NCBI RefSeq assembly: GCF_900110605.1
Contig: NZ_FOFI01000001.1
Coordinates: 930,001-994,000, forward strand
Source of the DNA: Epilithonimonas lactis
Lineage (GTDB): Bacteria; Bacteroidota; Bacteroidia; Flavobacteriales; Weeksellaceae
Reading direction: 5' to 3'
Length of the DNA: 64,000 nt
Shown: piece by piece, positions 43,101-51,654 of the stretch
Layout: the number at the start of each line of letters is the position of its first letter
How positions within the stretch are numbered: position 1 is the stretch's first letter
Program-made: the position numbers and the translations under genes
The notes under the pieces: model-generated
What the model saw: only the letters and a program-made list of their open reading frames with translations
Database searches by the model: none
What the model was told of the DNA's origin: nothing

Positions 43101-46095
43101 TGTTCTTTCTTCAGTTCCAGGTTGGTCATTAAGTAGTGGAACTGTAACATCTCAAAATAATAATGCCATTGTGTTTAATTTAGAAAATACAACACAAACA
43201 TTATCTCAGAATTTAACCAATATTAAATATCCTAACACTTCGCCGGTATTTAATATAAGAGTTCAGAATAGGGATAATCTATTCCTTAATAATACGGGTA
43301 TCAATGTCTTAATTCAATATGCAGGCGTTACCTATGCGACATTGACCAGCATAAGTGGTGCTAGTGGTCCAGGTACAATTGTGGCAAGTAATGGTGCCAC
43401 TGTAAATACGAATGTACTTAATAGTTTTAATAACGGAAGTGCAATAGGACCTTACACCGATTTGGCGTTGGCTCTACCTTATTCAGTGCCTGCAAGTGGA
43501 ACCTTTGCATTAGTGTATTCATCTCCCAACAGCAATGGAAATGCAGATGATATTTTCTTTGAGAATATAAGTCTTCAAATCTGTGGAGATACGGATGGAG
43601 ATGGTATCCCTAATAATTTAGACTTGGATTCTGACGGTGATGGCTGTCCAGATGCGAGAGAAGGAGCGGGAGATTTTAATCCAACAACATCAGCTTCTGG
43701 ACCTATCGCAACACAAACGCCAAATACCAATTTTGGAACCGCAATAGATATTACCACAGGTATTCCAACAGCTGTGGCTACAGGTCAAGCAATCGGTCAG
43801 TCCCAAGATGCTTCTAGAAACGACTGTTTAGATTCTGATGGAGATACAATTCCTGACTGGCAGGATCTGGATGATGATAACGACGGCATCTTAGACTGTG
43901 TAGAAAATGGACTAGGTGCTGGCGCTACTGCAAGTACGGTCTTTGAACTTAATGGAACAGCAAACGCGATAAGCAGCAATGAAATACAATTGACTGCAGC
44001 AATTGGTAGTGAGGCCGGGCAAATGTGGTCTTATGGGAAAATTGATTTTTCTAAAAGTTTCACTCTTAATTATGAAGCTAATTTAGGGAACAACAATGCT
44101 ACAGGAGCAGATGGTATTGCTGCTGTTTTTCACAATTCTCCACTGGGTGTTAATGCTTTAGGAAGTACTGGTGTTGGAATGGGTGCAAGGGGTATTGCGA
44201 ACGGAATAGTTCTCGAGATAGATACTTTTGAAAATGCAGGCGAGGGTGTTGGTGACATCGCGAATGATCACGGTCAGATTTGGGTATCTAGCAATCAAGC
44301 CGGAGCTGGTTTATTGACTGCAGCTGCAGACCTTGGTGAGCTTGAAGATGGTACGTGGAAGGCAGTAGTGATCAACTGGAACTTCCAGACTAAAACACTA
44401 TCTTACACGGTAGGTGGCATCAATGCGGGAACTTATACTTTCCCTGCATCAACTCCTATTACCAGCTATTTTGGTGGCGCTAGTAAAGTATATTTTGGGT
44501 ACACGGCATCCACAGGTCTGTATTTTAATGATCAGAGAATACGTTTTGCTAATATTTGCAGTCTTCCAATCGATCTAGACAACGATGGTGATGGTATTCC
44601 AAATCGTCTGGATCTAGATTCTGATGGCGATGGATGTACAGATGCAATAGAAGGTGGAAATACAATCGCAGCTTCCAGCTTGGTGACGGTGACCGTTGGT
44701 CCGCTTGCGACTCAGACTCCAAATCAAAACCTTGGAAATACAGTGGGTAATACAGCAACTACACTTGGTGTTCCTACGATAGTGGCCACAGGACAAACTA
44801 TTGGCAATTCCCAAGATGTAAGCAAAAATGACTGTCTTGATTCTGATGGCGATGGCATCCCTGATTGGCAAGATGTGGATGATGATAATGACGGGATTTT
44901 GGATACTGAAGAATGTAGCAATGCGGTCAGTATTATGTACACAAAATTACAATCGTATTACTCAGATGGAACAGGAGGTGCAAAGGGAATTGTTCCTTCA
45001 GATTTTGGTTTAGCATTGGGTGTTAAGAATCAAACAGTTACCAGAGATTTGAGTGCTAAGTTCGGCTATCCTGCAAATTCAGGAGCTTTGGTTATTACGC
45101 TGCAAAATGCTTCAGTTCATCCACTTACGAATTCCTTTTGGACAAAAGATGGCGAAGCACCTACCATTTGGACAGTAAGCGGAAAACTAAGTTCATTCGT
45201 ATTGATGGCACAAAATCCACAATTTTATGGTCAAGATACCAAGACCATTCATATTTACGATGGTTCCACAGTGATTCCCTTTGCTTTGCCGTCCTTAGAA
45301 AATGAGGTCAATTCAGCAGAGTGGAGTGTCAGCGAAACAGCTACTGTAAAAACTTTAAGAAGTCTTAGAGCAGAGCAATCTACTTCAACAGTTCCAGGAG
45401 ACTGGAGGTTTATCAATATGAATTTCGGAGACAAAAGATTCGGGTTCTCTACCACTACCAGATTTGCAGATCCTACTTATGAGGTCGTTTTGTATCTGGA
45501 GTGTGATTCTGACATGGACGGGATTCCAAACAGACTAGACTTAGATTCCGATGCCGACGGATGTTCCGATGCTTTGGAAGGTGGTGCTAATATTCTGGCA
45601 AATCAACTGTTAACTGCTGGAGGAACTGTAAACGGTGGAAGCACCAGTGTGAATCAGAATATATGTACCACGTGTATTAGTACAAGCGGAGCAAACATCG
45701 GATTACCACAGTTTGCCACATTGCCTACTGGCTACAGCAATACAACAGGACAAGCAGTTGGAGATTCGCAAAACGGAGCGATTACTGCTTGTTATTGTAC
45801 ACAACCACCTGCTGCGGGAACAGGAGAAATTACGAGAGTAGGAATCTCAGTTCAGCAGAAACAGACAAATTGGCCAGAGAATATCCCGAATGGTCACATC
45901 GTTCTGGAATCCAAAGAGAAAGGCCTTGTGATCACAAGAGTTGCGCACGTAAGTTTTGTACCGCAGGCTACAGATTCCATCGCTTCACCATTTGCGGGAA
46001 TGTTGGTTTATGATATTCAGGATGCTTGTGTGAAACTTTTCAATGGCATCAACTGGAAATGTCTAGAGAGAAGTTGTAACACGGCTAGTAATTAA
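40195..46095 (+). CDS. Surface cluster A, gene 2: giant secreted TSP3-repeat protein with lectin-like domain
   Basis: 1966 residues. A 67-residue N-terminal region precedes the signal cleavage at LSAQ, with the hydrophobic core at ~47-62. Modules: a beta-rich N domain, then four ectodomains separated by Asp-rich TSP3-type calcium repeats (DSDGDTIPDWQDLDDDNDG). One ectodomain, near 1255-1460, resembles L-type lectins (GADGIAAVFHNSP, VLEIDTFENAGEG). The last ~350 residues match the 925-residue paralogue and end in PFAGMLVYDIQDACVKLFNG. No T9SS sorting domain is seen. A calcium-stabilised adhesin is the likely role; export route unknown. Confidence 0.85.
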   Translation: MKKTLSKFIKDKFQFVWLVSVYANLRNCILEIIRKSEAVPVNRNNKLSSLISTLALVLVTSGILSAQTPTLIGQFTYTTKGAGAAGVPAFSYNIPAGKNRVMYVNAYFERDHVTPGSNYPGANADATPQLNIGTAINTQTSRYNYFAATNNAPTTAHFSTSLFVYRILNQDLPTGLTNFSFPTIAGKPPLSAGDDVVISVAIFENASQQPSLPSGNVTDFPSASTTFTSLTAAAPTGTAIPVGTTQANVVYYTIGAVSQDVALNNTAGWTDVHSINSTNNLGRNLVGLEQTTTYMPNNEADGIALKSIYLTGVTGNPSVTFSRSSSTKILTFYGRMNVLLPLARPSVSGTVYRDNNGGTIDGGGTGGGVWNTANTLYVNAVDVNGNVIATSLVSNTGIFSFPSGGNLIENDVVRFQLSRNQGVVGQPAPVKELPDGWGTVGESTASGTSDGTPNGEFTLTIGTANSASNTVNRFGVTACTAGNTGPSVFTSLENACSQPTVNLNNAHTGTVPTNALLLWFTTSNRAAGTQVTGTGITAAGAGTYYAFYYSTAANCYTPASAPVIARIDTLDSDNDGVYNKCDFDDDNDGILDSAECGGGAIYNYTGFGLRSASTGTDLYGFTGTNYAPVLISASILGTVGANHLATDASRNRILFTPGGTQGAISAYQFSTNTVVTVSTSNFLSTLDASGGGGSMYNGDYYIYDDDGTNQGLFRVIFDATGNASSLSKVANPVAGFDLGDMAISRSGIVYINSGGQIYRLDLAALNLSVTAPASAWSLLGTASPAASSQLFFGANGDLIGSNSGNLIRINTHTGANEGALTTNLSAYTWLDISEAPTLSFNCGTDTDVDGIPNSLDLDSDGDGCPDAREGAGDFNPTTSASGPIATQTPNTNFGTAVDITTGIPTAVGAGQGVGQSQDLSRNDCLDSDGDTIPDWQDLDDDNDGIPDTLECNSIEKITSGTFDGFGTNVVLSSVPGWSLSSGTVTSQNNNAIVFNLENTTQTLSQNLTNIKYPNTSPVFNIRVQNRDNLFLNNTGINVLIQYAGVTYATLTSISGASGPGTIVASNGATVNTNVLNSFNNGSAIGPYTDLALALPYSVPASGTFALVYSSPNSNGNADDIFFENISLQICGDTDGDGIPNNLDLDSDGDGCPDAREGAGDFNPTTSASGPIATQTPNTNFGTAIDITTGIPTAVATGQAIGQSQDASRNDCLDSDGDTIPDWQDLDDDNDGILDCVENGLGAGATASTVFELNGTANAISSNEIQLTAAIGSEAGQMWSYGKIDFSKSFTLNYEANLGNNNATGADGIAAVFHNSPLGVNALGSTGVGMGARGIANGIVLEIDTFENAGEGVGDIANDHGQIWVSSNQAGAGLLTAAADLGELEDGTWKAVVINWNFQTKTLSYTVGGINAGTYTFPASTPITSYFGGASKVYFGYTASTGLYFNDQRIRFANICSLPIDLDNDGDGIPNRLDLDSDGDGCTDAIEGGNTIAASSLVTVTVGPLATQTPNQNLGNTVGNTATTLGVPTIVATGQTIGNSQDVSKNDCLDSDGDGIPDWQDVDDDNDGILDTEECSNAVSIMYTKLQSYYSDGTGGAKGIVPSDFGLALGVKNQTVTRDLSAKFGYPANSGALVITLQNASVHPLTNSFWTKDGEAPTIWTVSGKLSSFVLMAQNPQFYGQDTKTIHIYDGSTVIPFALPSLENEVNSAEWSVSETATVKTLRSLRAEQSTSTVPGDWRFINMNFGDKRFGFSTTTRFADPTYEVVLYLECDSDMDGIPNRLDLDSDADGCSDALEGGANILANQLLTAGGTVNGGSTSVNQNICTTCISTSGANIGLPQFATLPTGYSNTTGQAVGDSQNGAITACYCTQPPAAGTGEITRVGISVQQKQTNWPENIPNGHIVLESKEKGLVITRVAHVSFVPQATDSIASPFAGMLVYDIQDACVKLFNGINWKCLERSCNTASN
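42727..43044 (+). repeat. In-gene direct repeat, copy 1
   Basis: Encodes DLDSDGDGCPDAREGAGDFN through LDDDNDGI. It is nearly identical at DNA level to 43588-43905 and starts exactly 861 bases (287 codons) before it, so recombination would delete one ectodomain in frame. Confidence 0.8.
43588..43905 (+). repeat. In-gene direct repeat, copy 2
   Basis: Second copy of the TSP3-linker unit of the giant protein. The two differ mostly at synonymous sites, plus a short variable stretch around GAGQGVG against ATGQAIG. Confidence 0.8.
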
Positions 46096-46112
46096 TCTAA
46101 ATAATTAAACAA

Positions 46113-46646
46113 ATGAAAAACATAATATTCACAGCGGTTTTGAGCTTAATTATGACTAATGTCAACGCGCAGGTTGCAATTGGCAAAAGTACGATTACAA
46201 ACGCCAGTGTCCTTTTGGAGTTTGATAATGCCACAACAAACAAAAAAGGTATTATCCTGTCTGGAGTCGAAAATGTAAATAACGCGATCACTACTGCGAC
46301 TCCAGCGGTAAACAACGGCACTTTTCTTTTTGATAGAAGTGATGACCGCGTCAAAATGTATCAAAACCAGACTTGGGTCAACCTGAGCGACCCTGGCAGC
46401 GAAGCAAAAATCACCCCAAATACTTCTGATGAAATCGTCCCAAATCAGGGAACCATCATTGGTTCGGCCACGAGTGCCGCAAAAGGTGTTTTGGTCTTGG
46501 AAGCTGCCAACAAAGCAATGGTTTTGCCTTGGGTTGCGAATCCACATTTGAATGTGCTGAATCCTTACCCAGGAATGATGTGTTACGATACCACGAGCCG
46601 AAGTTTGGCTGTCTTTGACGGCACGGTTTGGAACTATTGGAAATAG
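46113..46646 (+). CDS. Surface cluster A, gene 3: small secreted protein
   Basis: A protein of 177 residues with a Sec signal (cut after VNAQ). Two related parts, ITNASVLLEFDNATTNKKGIIL..TFLFDRSDDRVKMYQNQTWVNL and GVLVLEAANKAMVLPWV..YPGMMCYDTTSRSLAVFDGTVWNYW, repeat the module that ends the giant protein (I.LES..KGLVI..GMLVYD....KLFNG..W). It is translated 17 bases after the giant gene. It is probably a partner that packs with the C-terminal module. The paralogue at 57769 is nearly colinear. Confidence 0.82.
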   Translation: MKNIIFTAVLSLIMTNVNAQVAIGKSTITNASVLLEFDNATTNKKGIILSGVENVNNAITTATPAVNNGTFLFDRSDDRVKMYQNQTWVNLSDPGSEAKITPNTSDEIVPNQGTIIGSATSAAKGVLVLEAANKAMVLPWVANPHLNVLNPYPGMMCYDTTSRSLAVFDGTVWNYWK

Positions 46647-46820
46647 AAGAGACGTATTTTTCTCTACATATTAATAAAAAAAGGAACTGCAGATTATTCT
46701 GTGGTTCCTTTTGTTTTAGTGATTTGAAGTTGTAAGTTATTGATAATTAGTAATTAATTTAAATTTTAACGAAACAAAAAGAGAGCGGTGCTTTATAAAC
46801 CTATTTTATATATCTTTGCG
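46647..46820. other. Intergenic: terminator then B12 operon promoter
   Basis: 46676-46712 holds AAAGGAACTGCAGA / TCTGTGGTTCCTTT, the cluster A terminator. TATCTTTG at 46811-46818 is the -7 element for the riboswitch-led transcript. Confidence 0.7.
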
Positions 46821-46985
46821 CCAATCTGGTGAGCCGTAAAAAGCGCTTAATAGGGAATCCGGTGAAAATCCGGAGCAGACCCGCTGCTGTAAGCTTCACA
46901 CAAAGGTTTTTGGAAATTATATCCACTGTCGCAAGATGGGAAGGATTTCAAAAATGAAGTAAGTCAGAAGACCTGCCAGAATGTT
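46821..46985 (+). ncRNA. Cobalamin riboswitch
   Basis: Conserved blocks in order: GGTGAGCC, GGGAATCCGGTGAAAATCCG, GAGCAGACCCGCTGCTGTAA, CACTGTCGCAAGATGGGAAGG and AGTCAGAAGACCTGCC (B12 box). It lies between the -7 element at 46811 and the TonB receptor start at 47105. A small hairpin TTTGTGCAGCACAAA (47032-47046) may serve the expression platform. Cobalamin binding should switch off the uptake operon downstream. Confidence 0.95.
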
Positions 46986-47104
46986 TTAATATTTGACGCT
47001 TTCGTGGAATAAAGCTTAGTCAACAATGATTTTGTGCAGCACAAACTGCGCCTTATCCTTGCTTTCTTACCTCCATTGGCGTCATCATTATTCGATATGA
47101 GCTA

Positions 47105-49120
47105 ATGGTGACACGATTTACTTCCCGGTTTTTCAAAACTGTTGTTGCAATATTTGTAACAGCCTCATCTTTCTGTTTTTCCCAATCCAAAAAAGATTCT
47201 ATCGAAACTGAGATTCTCAAAGTTGATGTTTACAAAAAGAATTTCAAAGAGATTTTACCGGCGCAAACACTTTCCGGAGAACAGTTGGAAAGACTCAATA
47301 GCCAATCGGTTGCCGATGCGCTGAGGTATTTTTCAGGCGTTCAAATCAAAGATTACGGTGGCATTGGCGGCCTTAAGACCATCAATATCCGAAGTATGGG
47401 AAGCCAGCACATTGGTGTTTTCTATGACGGAATCCAATTGGGAAATGCGCAAAATGGTGTCGTCGATTTAGGTAGATTCTCTTTGGATGATATCGAGGAA
47501 ATCTCACTTTACAATGGGCAAAAATCTGAAATTTTCCAGCCAGCGAAGGATTTCGGTTCGTCAGGTTCGATTTATCTTCAGCCCAAAACACCAAGTTTTA
47601 AATTTAATAAAAAAACAAATCTCGTTCTGAGACTCAAGAACAGTTCCATCGATTTGTTCAATCCTTCTATCCGATTGGAACAGAAGATTTCGGATAAAAT
47701 TTCAGCAAGTTTCAGTTCGGAGTTTCTGCAGAGTGACGGGATTTATAGATTTCGTTACCGCAAAAAATATCCCGATGGCGCTGTTGCTTACGACACAATT
47801 GCGAAGCGTTTCGATTCCGATATCCACGCCAAACGTTTCGAAACCAGCTTTCACGGAATCTTGAACAATGGAAGTTGGAATGTGCGTGGTTACGGCTATC
47901 TTTCTGACCGCGGCATTCCAGCAGCAATTGTCAATAATCGTTTTGATGGGCGCGGACAAAGGTTGGTCGACGAGAATTATTTCGTTCAGGCCAATTTGAG
48001 GAAGAAGTTGTTTCCGAAATTAGAAACGCAGTTCAAAGCCAAATTCGCTTACGATTTCACGCATTATATCGACACGGTTTCATCAATCAAAATCCAGAAT
48101 CAGTACATCCAGAGAGAGATTTATTTGTCTTCATCTAATATTTATAATGTAACCCAGAACTGGGATGTCAGCGCCAGTTTTGACTTTCAGTACAACAATC
48201 TGGATGCGGATTTGGTCAACTTTTCTTATCCGACGCGCTACACTTCTTTGCTTGCTTTTGCCACAACTTACCAATGGAAAAAACTGAAATTCCTTGGAAG
48301 TATTTTGGGAACTTTCGTCCACGAAGATGTGGAGAAAAATGCCAAATCGCCAGACAAAACCGAGTGGACGCCCGCCGCTTTTGTCAGTTATCAGCCTTTT
48401 GATTCTAATGATTTTACGGTCAGAGCTTTCTACAAACGGATTTTCAGGATGCCGACTTTCAACGATTTGTATTATACGATGATTGGAAACGCTTTCCTGA
48501 AGCCGGAATTTACCAATCAGTACAATCTTGGATTCACGTACCAGAAGTCTTTTAATAATCAGTTTTTTCAAAGTTTCTATGCGAAGGTAGATGGCTACTT
48601 TAACAAAGTTGAAAACAAAATCATCGCTGCACCAACCGGAAATATGTTTCGCTGGATGATGCTGAATCTCGGCGAAGTGGAAATCATCGGAACCGATGTC
48701 AATGTTCAAGCTGATTTGCTCGTCGGCAATGTCAAACTGAAACCATTGTTGAGTTACACGTTCCAAAGAGCCAGAGATTTTTCCGACAGAAACGAAACTT
48801 ATTTTGGTGACCAAATCCCTTACACGCCGTGGCATTCCGGAACTTTTTCCCTGATGTCAGATTACAAGGATTGGAGTTTCAATTACAGTTTTATGTACGT
48901 CGGCGAGCGTTACGACGGTCAGCAGAACAACATCCAATACAATTACATCCAGCCTTGGTACACACACGATTTATCAATACAAAAAAAAATGAATTGGAAA
49001 AATCACCAGTTCAAAGCAAGTTTCGAGGTCAATAATATCTTCAATCAATACTACGATGTCGTGCTGAATTACCCAATGCCAGGCCGGAATTTCAAACTCA
49101 TTTTAAGCTTTACATTATGA
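47105..49120 (+). CDS. btuB: TonB-dependent outer-membrane cobalamin receptor (BtuB-like)
   Basis: 671 residues with a signal peptide cut after CFSQ. The plug domain spans ~45-155 (PAQTLSGEQLERLNSQSVADAL, IKTINIRSMGSQHIGVFYDG variant) and a 22-strand barrel ends LILSFTL. Substrate assignment to vitamin B12 rests on the riboswitch directly upstream and the BtuG-like gene downstream. The next gene overlaps by 4 bases. No BtuCDF genes lie in the window. Confidence 0.92.
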   Translation: MVTRFTSRFFKTVVAIFVTASSFCFSQSKKDSIETEILKVDVYKKNFKEILPAQTLSGEQLERLNSQSVADALRYFSGVQIKDYGGIGGLKTINIRSMGSQHIGVFYDGIQLGNAQNGVVDLGRFSLDDIEEISLYNGQKSEIFQPAKDFGSSGSIYLQPKTPSFKFNKKTNLVLRLKNSSIDLFNPSIRLEQKISDKISASFSSEFLQSDGIYRFRYRKKYPDGAVAYDTIAKRFDSDIHAKRFETSFHGILNNGSWNVRGYGYLSDRGIPAAIVNNRFDGRGQRLVDENYFVQANLRKKLFPKLETQFKAKFAYDFTHYIDTVSSIKIQNQYIQREIYLSSSNIYNVTQNWDVSASFDFQYNNLDADLVNFSYPTRYTSLLAFATTYQWKKLKFLGSILGTFVHEDVEKNAKSPDKTEWTPAAFVSYQPFDSNDFTVRAFYKRIFRMPTFNDLYYTMIGNAFLKPEFTNQYNLGFTYQKSFNNQFFQSFYAKVDGYFNKVENKIIAAPTGNMFRWMMLNLGEVEIIGTDVNVQADLLVGNVKLKPLLSYTFQRARDFSDRNETYFGDQIPYTPWHSGTFSLMSDYKDWSFNYSFMYVGERYDGQQNNIQYNYIQPWYTHDLSIQKKMNWKNHQFKASFEVNNIFNQYYDVVLNYPMPGRNFKLILSFTL

Positions 49121-50247
49121 AAAAAATAAACTTTTTTCTGCTCACTCTACTCTGCCTGATGTCTTGCCGAACAGATGAAATAATCGTTCGCCCGGAAGTG
49201 GAGGAAGGTCTTGCGACACCGGAAAATACGGCTATCAAAGGATTTTATCTTCTGAACGAAGGCAATATGGGAAGCAACAAAGCCACCTTGGATTTCTTCG
49301 ATTACACAACCGGAACTTACCACCGGAATATCTACGCGGACATCAATCCGGATGTGGTGAAGGAACTTGGAGACGTCGGGAATGACATCAAAATCTACGG
49401 CAGCAAAATGTACGCGGTCATCAACGTATCCAACAAAATCGAAGTTCTGGAGGCAAAAACGGCCAGACGAATCAAAACCATCAACCTCGAAAATTGCAGA
49501 TATGTGACATTCAAAGATGGGAAAGTTTACGCTTCGAGCTACGCTGGACCTGTCGTTCTAAATCCCAACGCACCACTCGGAAAAGTCGCTGAAATTGACA
49601 CGATTTCGCTTTCTATAAAACGGGAAGTTGTCGTCGGTTACCAGCCGGAAGAAATGCAAATCATCGGAAACAATCTTTACGTCGCCAACTCCGGCGGGTA
49701 CCGTTTCCCGAATTACGACAGAACCGTTTCAGTCGTTGATTTGAGTACTTTCACCGAAACCAAGAAAATCGATGTGGCAATAAATCTTCATCACATTGCG
49801 AAGGACGACGACGGCGATTTGTACGTCAGTTCCAGAGGCGATTATTACAACGTTCCGTCCAGTTTATTTTTGGTAGATGCAGTAACGGGAACAGTCAAAA
49901 AAGACTTCAAAATTGCGGTCAGCGAAATGACGATTGTGAACGGTAAACTCTATTATTACGGCAATGAGTTCAACTACAACACGCACGCCTACACCAAATC
50001 TTTCGGCATCATCGATGTGAAAACGGAGCAAATCATCTCCAACAAAATCATCGACCAGGAATATGTGGACGCCATCAAAACGCCTTACGGAATCGCCGTG
50101 AACCCAATCACAGAAGATATTTATATGACCGATGCGCGGAATTACGTTTCCACCGGATTCGTCTATTGCTTCGATAAAAACGGAAAATTCAAATGGAAAA
50201 CAGAAGGCGGCAACATCCCGGCGCACTTTGTTTTTCTTTATAAATAA
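49117..50247 (+). CDS. BtuG-like DUF5074 surface lipoprotein (YncE-type propeller)
   Basis: 376 residues with a lipobox LMSC at ~14-17. A beta-propeller follows with repeats such as GFYLLNEGNMGSNKATLDFFD, VGYQPEEMQIIGNNLYVANSGG and YGIAVNPITEDIYMTDARNY. In Bacteroides, BtuG of this family caps BtuB and binds B12 very tightly. Translation is coupled to btuB. The role in B12 capture is inferred from family and operon. Confidence 0.88.
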   Translation: MKKINFFLLTLLCLMSCRTDEIIVRPEVEEGLATPENTAIKGFYLLNEGNMGSNKATLDFFDYTTGTYHRNIYADINPDVVKELGDVGNDIKIYGSKMYAVINVSNKIEVLEAKTARRIKTINLENCRYVTFKDGKVYASSYAGPVVLNPNAPLGKVAEIDTISLSIKREVVVGYQPEEMQIIGNNLYVANSGGYRFPNYDRTVSVVDLSTFTETKKIDVAINLHHIAKDDDGDLYVSSRGDYYNVPSSLFLVDAVTGTVKKDFKIAVSEMTIVNGKLYYYGNEFNYNTHAYTKSFGIIDVKTEQIISNKIIDQEYVDAIKTPYGIAVNPITEDIYMTDARNYVSTGFVYCFDKNGKFKWKTEGGNIPAHFVFLYK

Positions 50248-50266
50248 TGGTTATGAATAATTGTTT

Positions 50267-50373
50267 GGGCAGCTATTTCCGCCTTCCACTCCCAATCTTT
50301 TTTGCAGACGTTTTCAGTTTAGTTGAACCCGATGACCACGCAAAAAAGGATTTCCTTTCAAGTCGGGCTGCAG
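50267..50373. repeat. Dispersed hairpin repeat, copy 2
   Basis: Starts GGGCAGCTATTTCCGCCTT and ends CAAGTCGGGCTGC, with CAATCTTTTTTGCA against GCAAAAAAGGATTT inside; matches 31731-31843. It sits within the B12 operon between two lipoprotein genes. Confidence 0.7.
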
Positions 50374-50440
50374 ATTTCAACATAAAACCAACAGTCAACA
50401 TAAAAACACAATCAATCTGAATAAAATTAAATCAATAAAA

Positions 50441-51619
50441 ATGAAACATAAATTTATAAAATTCACATTACTTTCAGTCATTGCAACTGCAATCATTGCC
50501 TGTAAAAACGATGATGATGAAAGTACATTTAATCTGGCCGAATCTTACTCAATTGACCGTTTCAAAGTTCTGAATATTCCAACCAACATCTCAGGAACCT
50601 TTACTTGGAGTGTCAATGATTCTATTATTTCAGAAAATTCAGCTTTGGATTTCATCAGTCCATTCGCCAAAACCTATCCACTGACTTTGAAGGTGGAAAC
50701 GAACGGAACAACGACGACCTACACTTCAAAAATTATTGTCAACAAAGAAACTTCAGCTTACAGCAAATACATTTCAAACGTCTTCGATTTTCGTCCAGCC
50801 GTTGGTCAATTCATAAATGAAATTCCGGAATACGTGGCTGGAAATACGACTGAAAATATGATTCAGAAAGCGAAACAATCTTTGGTCGGTTCCAATTCCT
50901 CGATGATTACGTTGGGCGGATTTGGCGGTTATGTCACTTTCGGATTCGACCACACAATTCCAAATATGAATGGTCGGGATTTTAAAATCTTAGGAAATGC
51001 TTTTTGGGGCGATTTGTCTCAAGACGAACGTGCTGGCTCTTGTGAACCCGGAATCATAATGGTCGCCTACGACAAAAATAAAAACGGAAAACCCGATGAA
51101 GACGAGTGGTACGAAATTGCAGGCAGTGAGTATTTCAAGAATACAACCGTCAAAAATTACAACATCAATTACTTCAAACCCAACGAATCCAAACCGCCAG
51201 TTGCAGGAAACGAATATTGGGAAAACGACGTGGAATATATCAAATGGACAGATAATCTGGGAAATACTGGTTATAAAACTAAAAATGTTTTCCATATCCA
51301 AAGCTACTATCCATTGTGGATTACGGATGCTTCTTACCAATTTACAGGAACCAAATTGGCCAACAATTACTACGACCAAAGTGGAACGGGAACTTATTGG
51401 GTCGGGAAATCTTACGCCTTCGGATACGCCGACAATGCACCAAATACCGATGAAGCCTCCAACATCGATATCTCTTGGGCAGTCGACAAGAACGGCAATT
51501 ACGTCAAACTTCCCGGAATCGATTTCGTGAAAGTTTATACGGGAATCAATCAGGAAGCGGGTTGGCTGGGTGAAGTTTCGACGGAAGTGGCTGGCGCTTA
51601 CGACTTACATTTAAAATAA
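50441..51619 (+). CDS. Surface lipoprotein of the B12 locus, BtuH-like candidate
   Basis: 392 residues. The lipobox IIAC is followed by KNDDDE, an acidic export signal that sends Bacteroidota lipoproteins to the cell surface. An Ig/PKD-like segment (ISGTFTWSVND) precedes a larger domain with GGFGGYVTFGFDHTIPNMNG, ILGNAFWGD and EPGIIMVAYDKNKNGKPDEDEWYEIAGSEY. This large domain recurs in surface proteins of B12 uptake loci. A BtuH-like cobalamin-binding role is possible but unproved. Confidence 0.8.
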   Translation: MKHKFIKFTLLSVIATAIIACKNDDDESTFNLAESYSIDRFKVLNIPTNISGTFTWSVNDSIISENSALDFISPFAKTYPLTLKVETNGTTTTYTSKIIVNKETSAYSKYISNVFDFRPAVGQFINEIPEYVAGNTTENMIQKAKQSLVGSNSSMITLGGFGGYVTFGFDHTIPNMNGRDFKILGNAFWGDLSQDERAGSCEPGIIMVAYDKNKNGKPDEDEWYEIAGSEYFKNTTVKNYNINYFKPNESKPPVAGNEYWENDVEYIKWTDNLGNTGYKTKNVFHIQSYYPLWITDASYQFTGTKLANNYYDQSGTGTYWVGKSYAFGYADNAPNTDEASNIDISWAVDKNGNYVKLPGIDFVKVYTGINQEAGWLGEVSTEVAGAYDLHLK

Positions 51620-51654
51620 TCATTAACAATAAAAATTCTTTAAATCAATTAAAA

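Noticed and set aside
41872-44942. Several minus-strand frames inside the giant gene
   Set aside because: They arise from Asp/Gly-rich TSP3 codons read in antisense.
48131-48835. 234-codon minus-strand frame
   Set aside because: Antisense to the TonB receptor barrel, low-complexity and without start signals.
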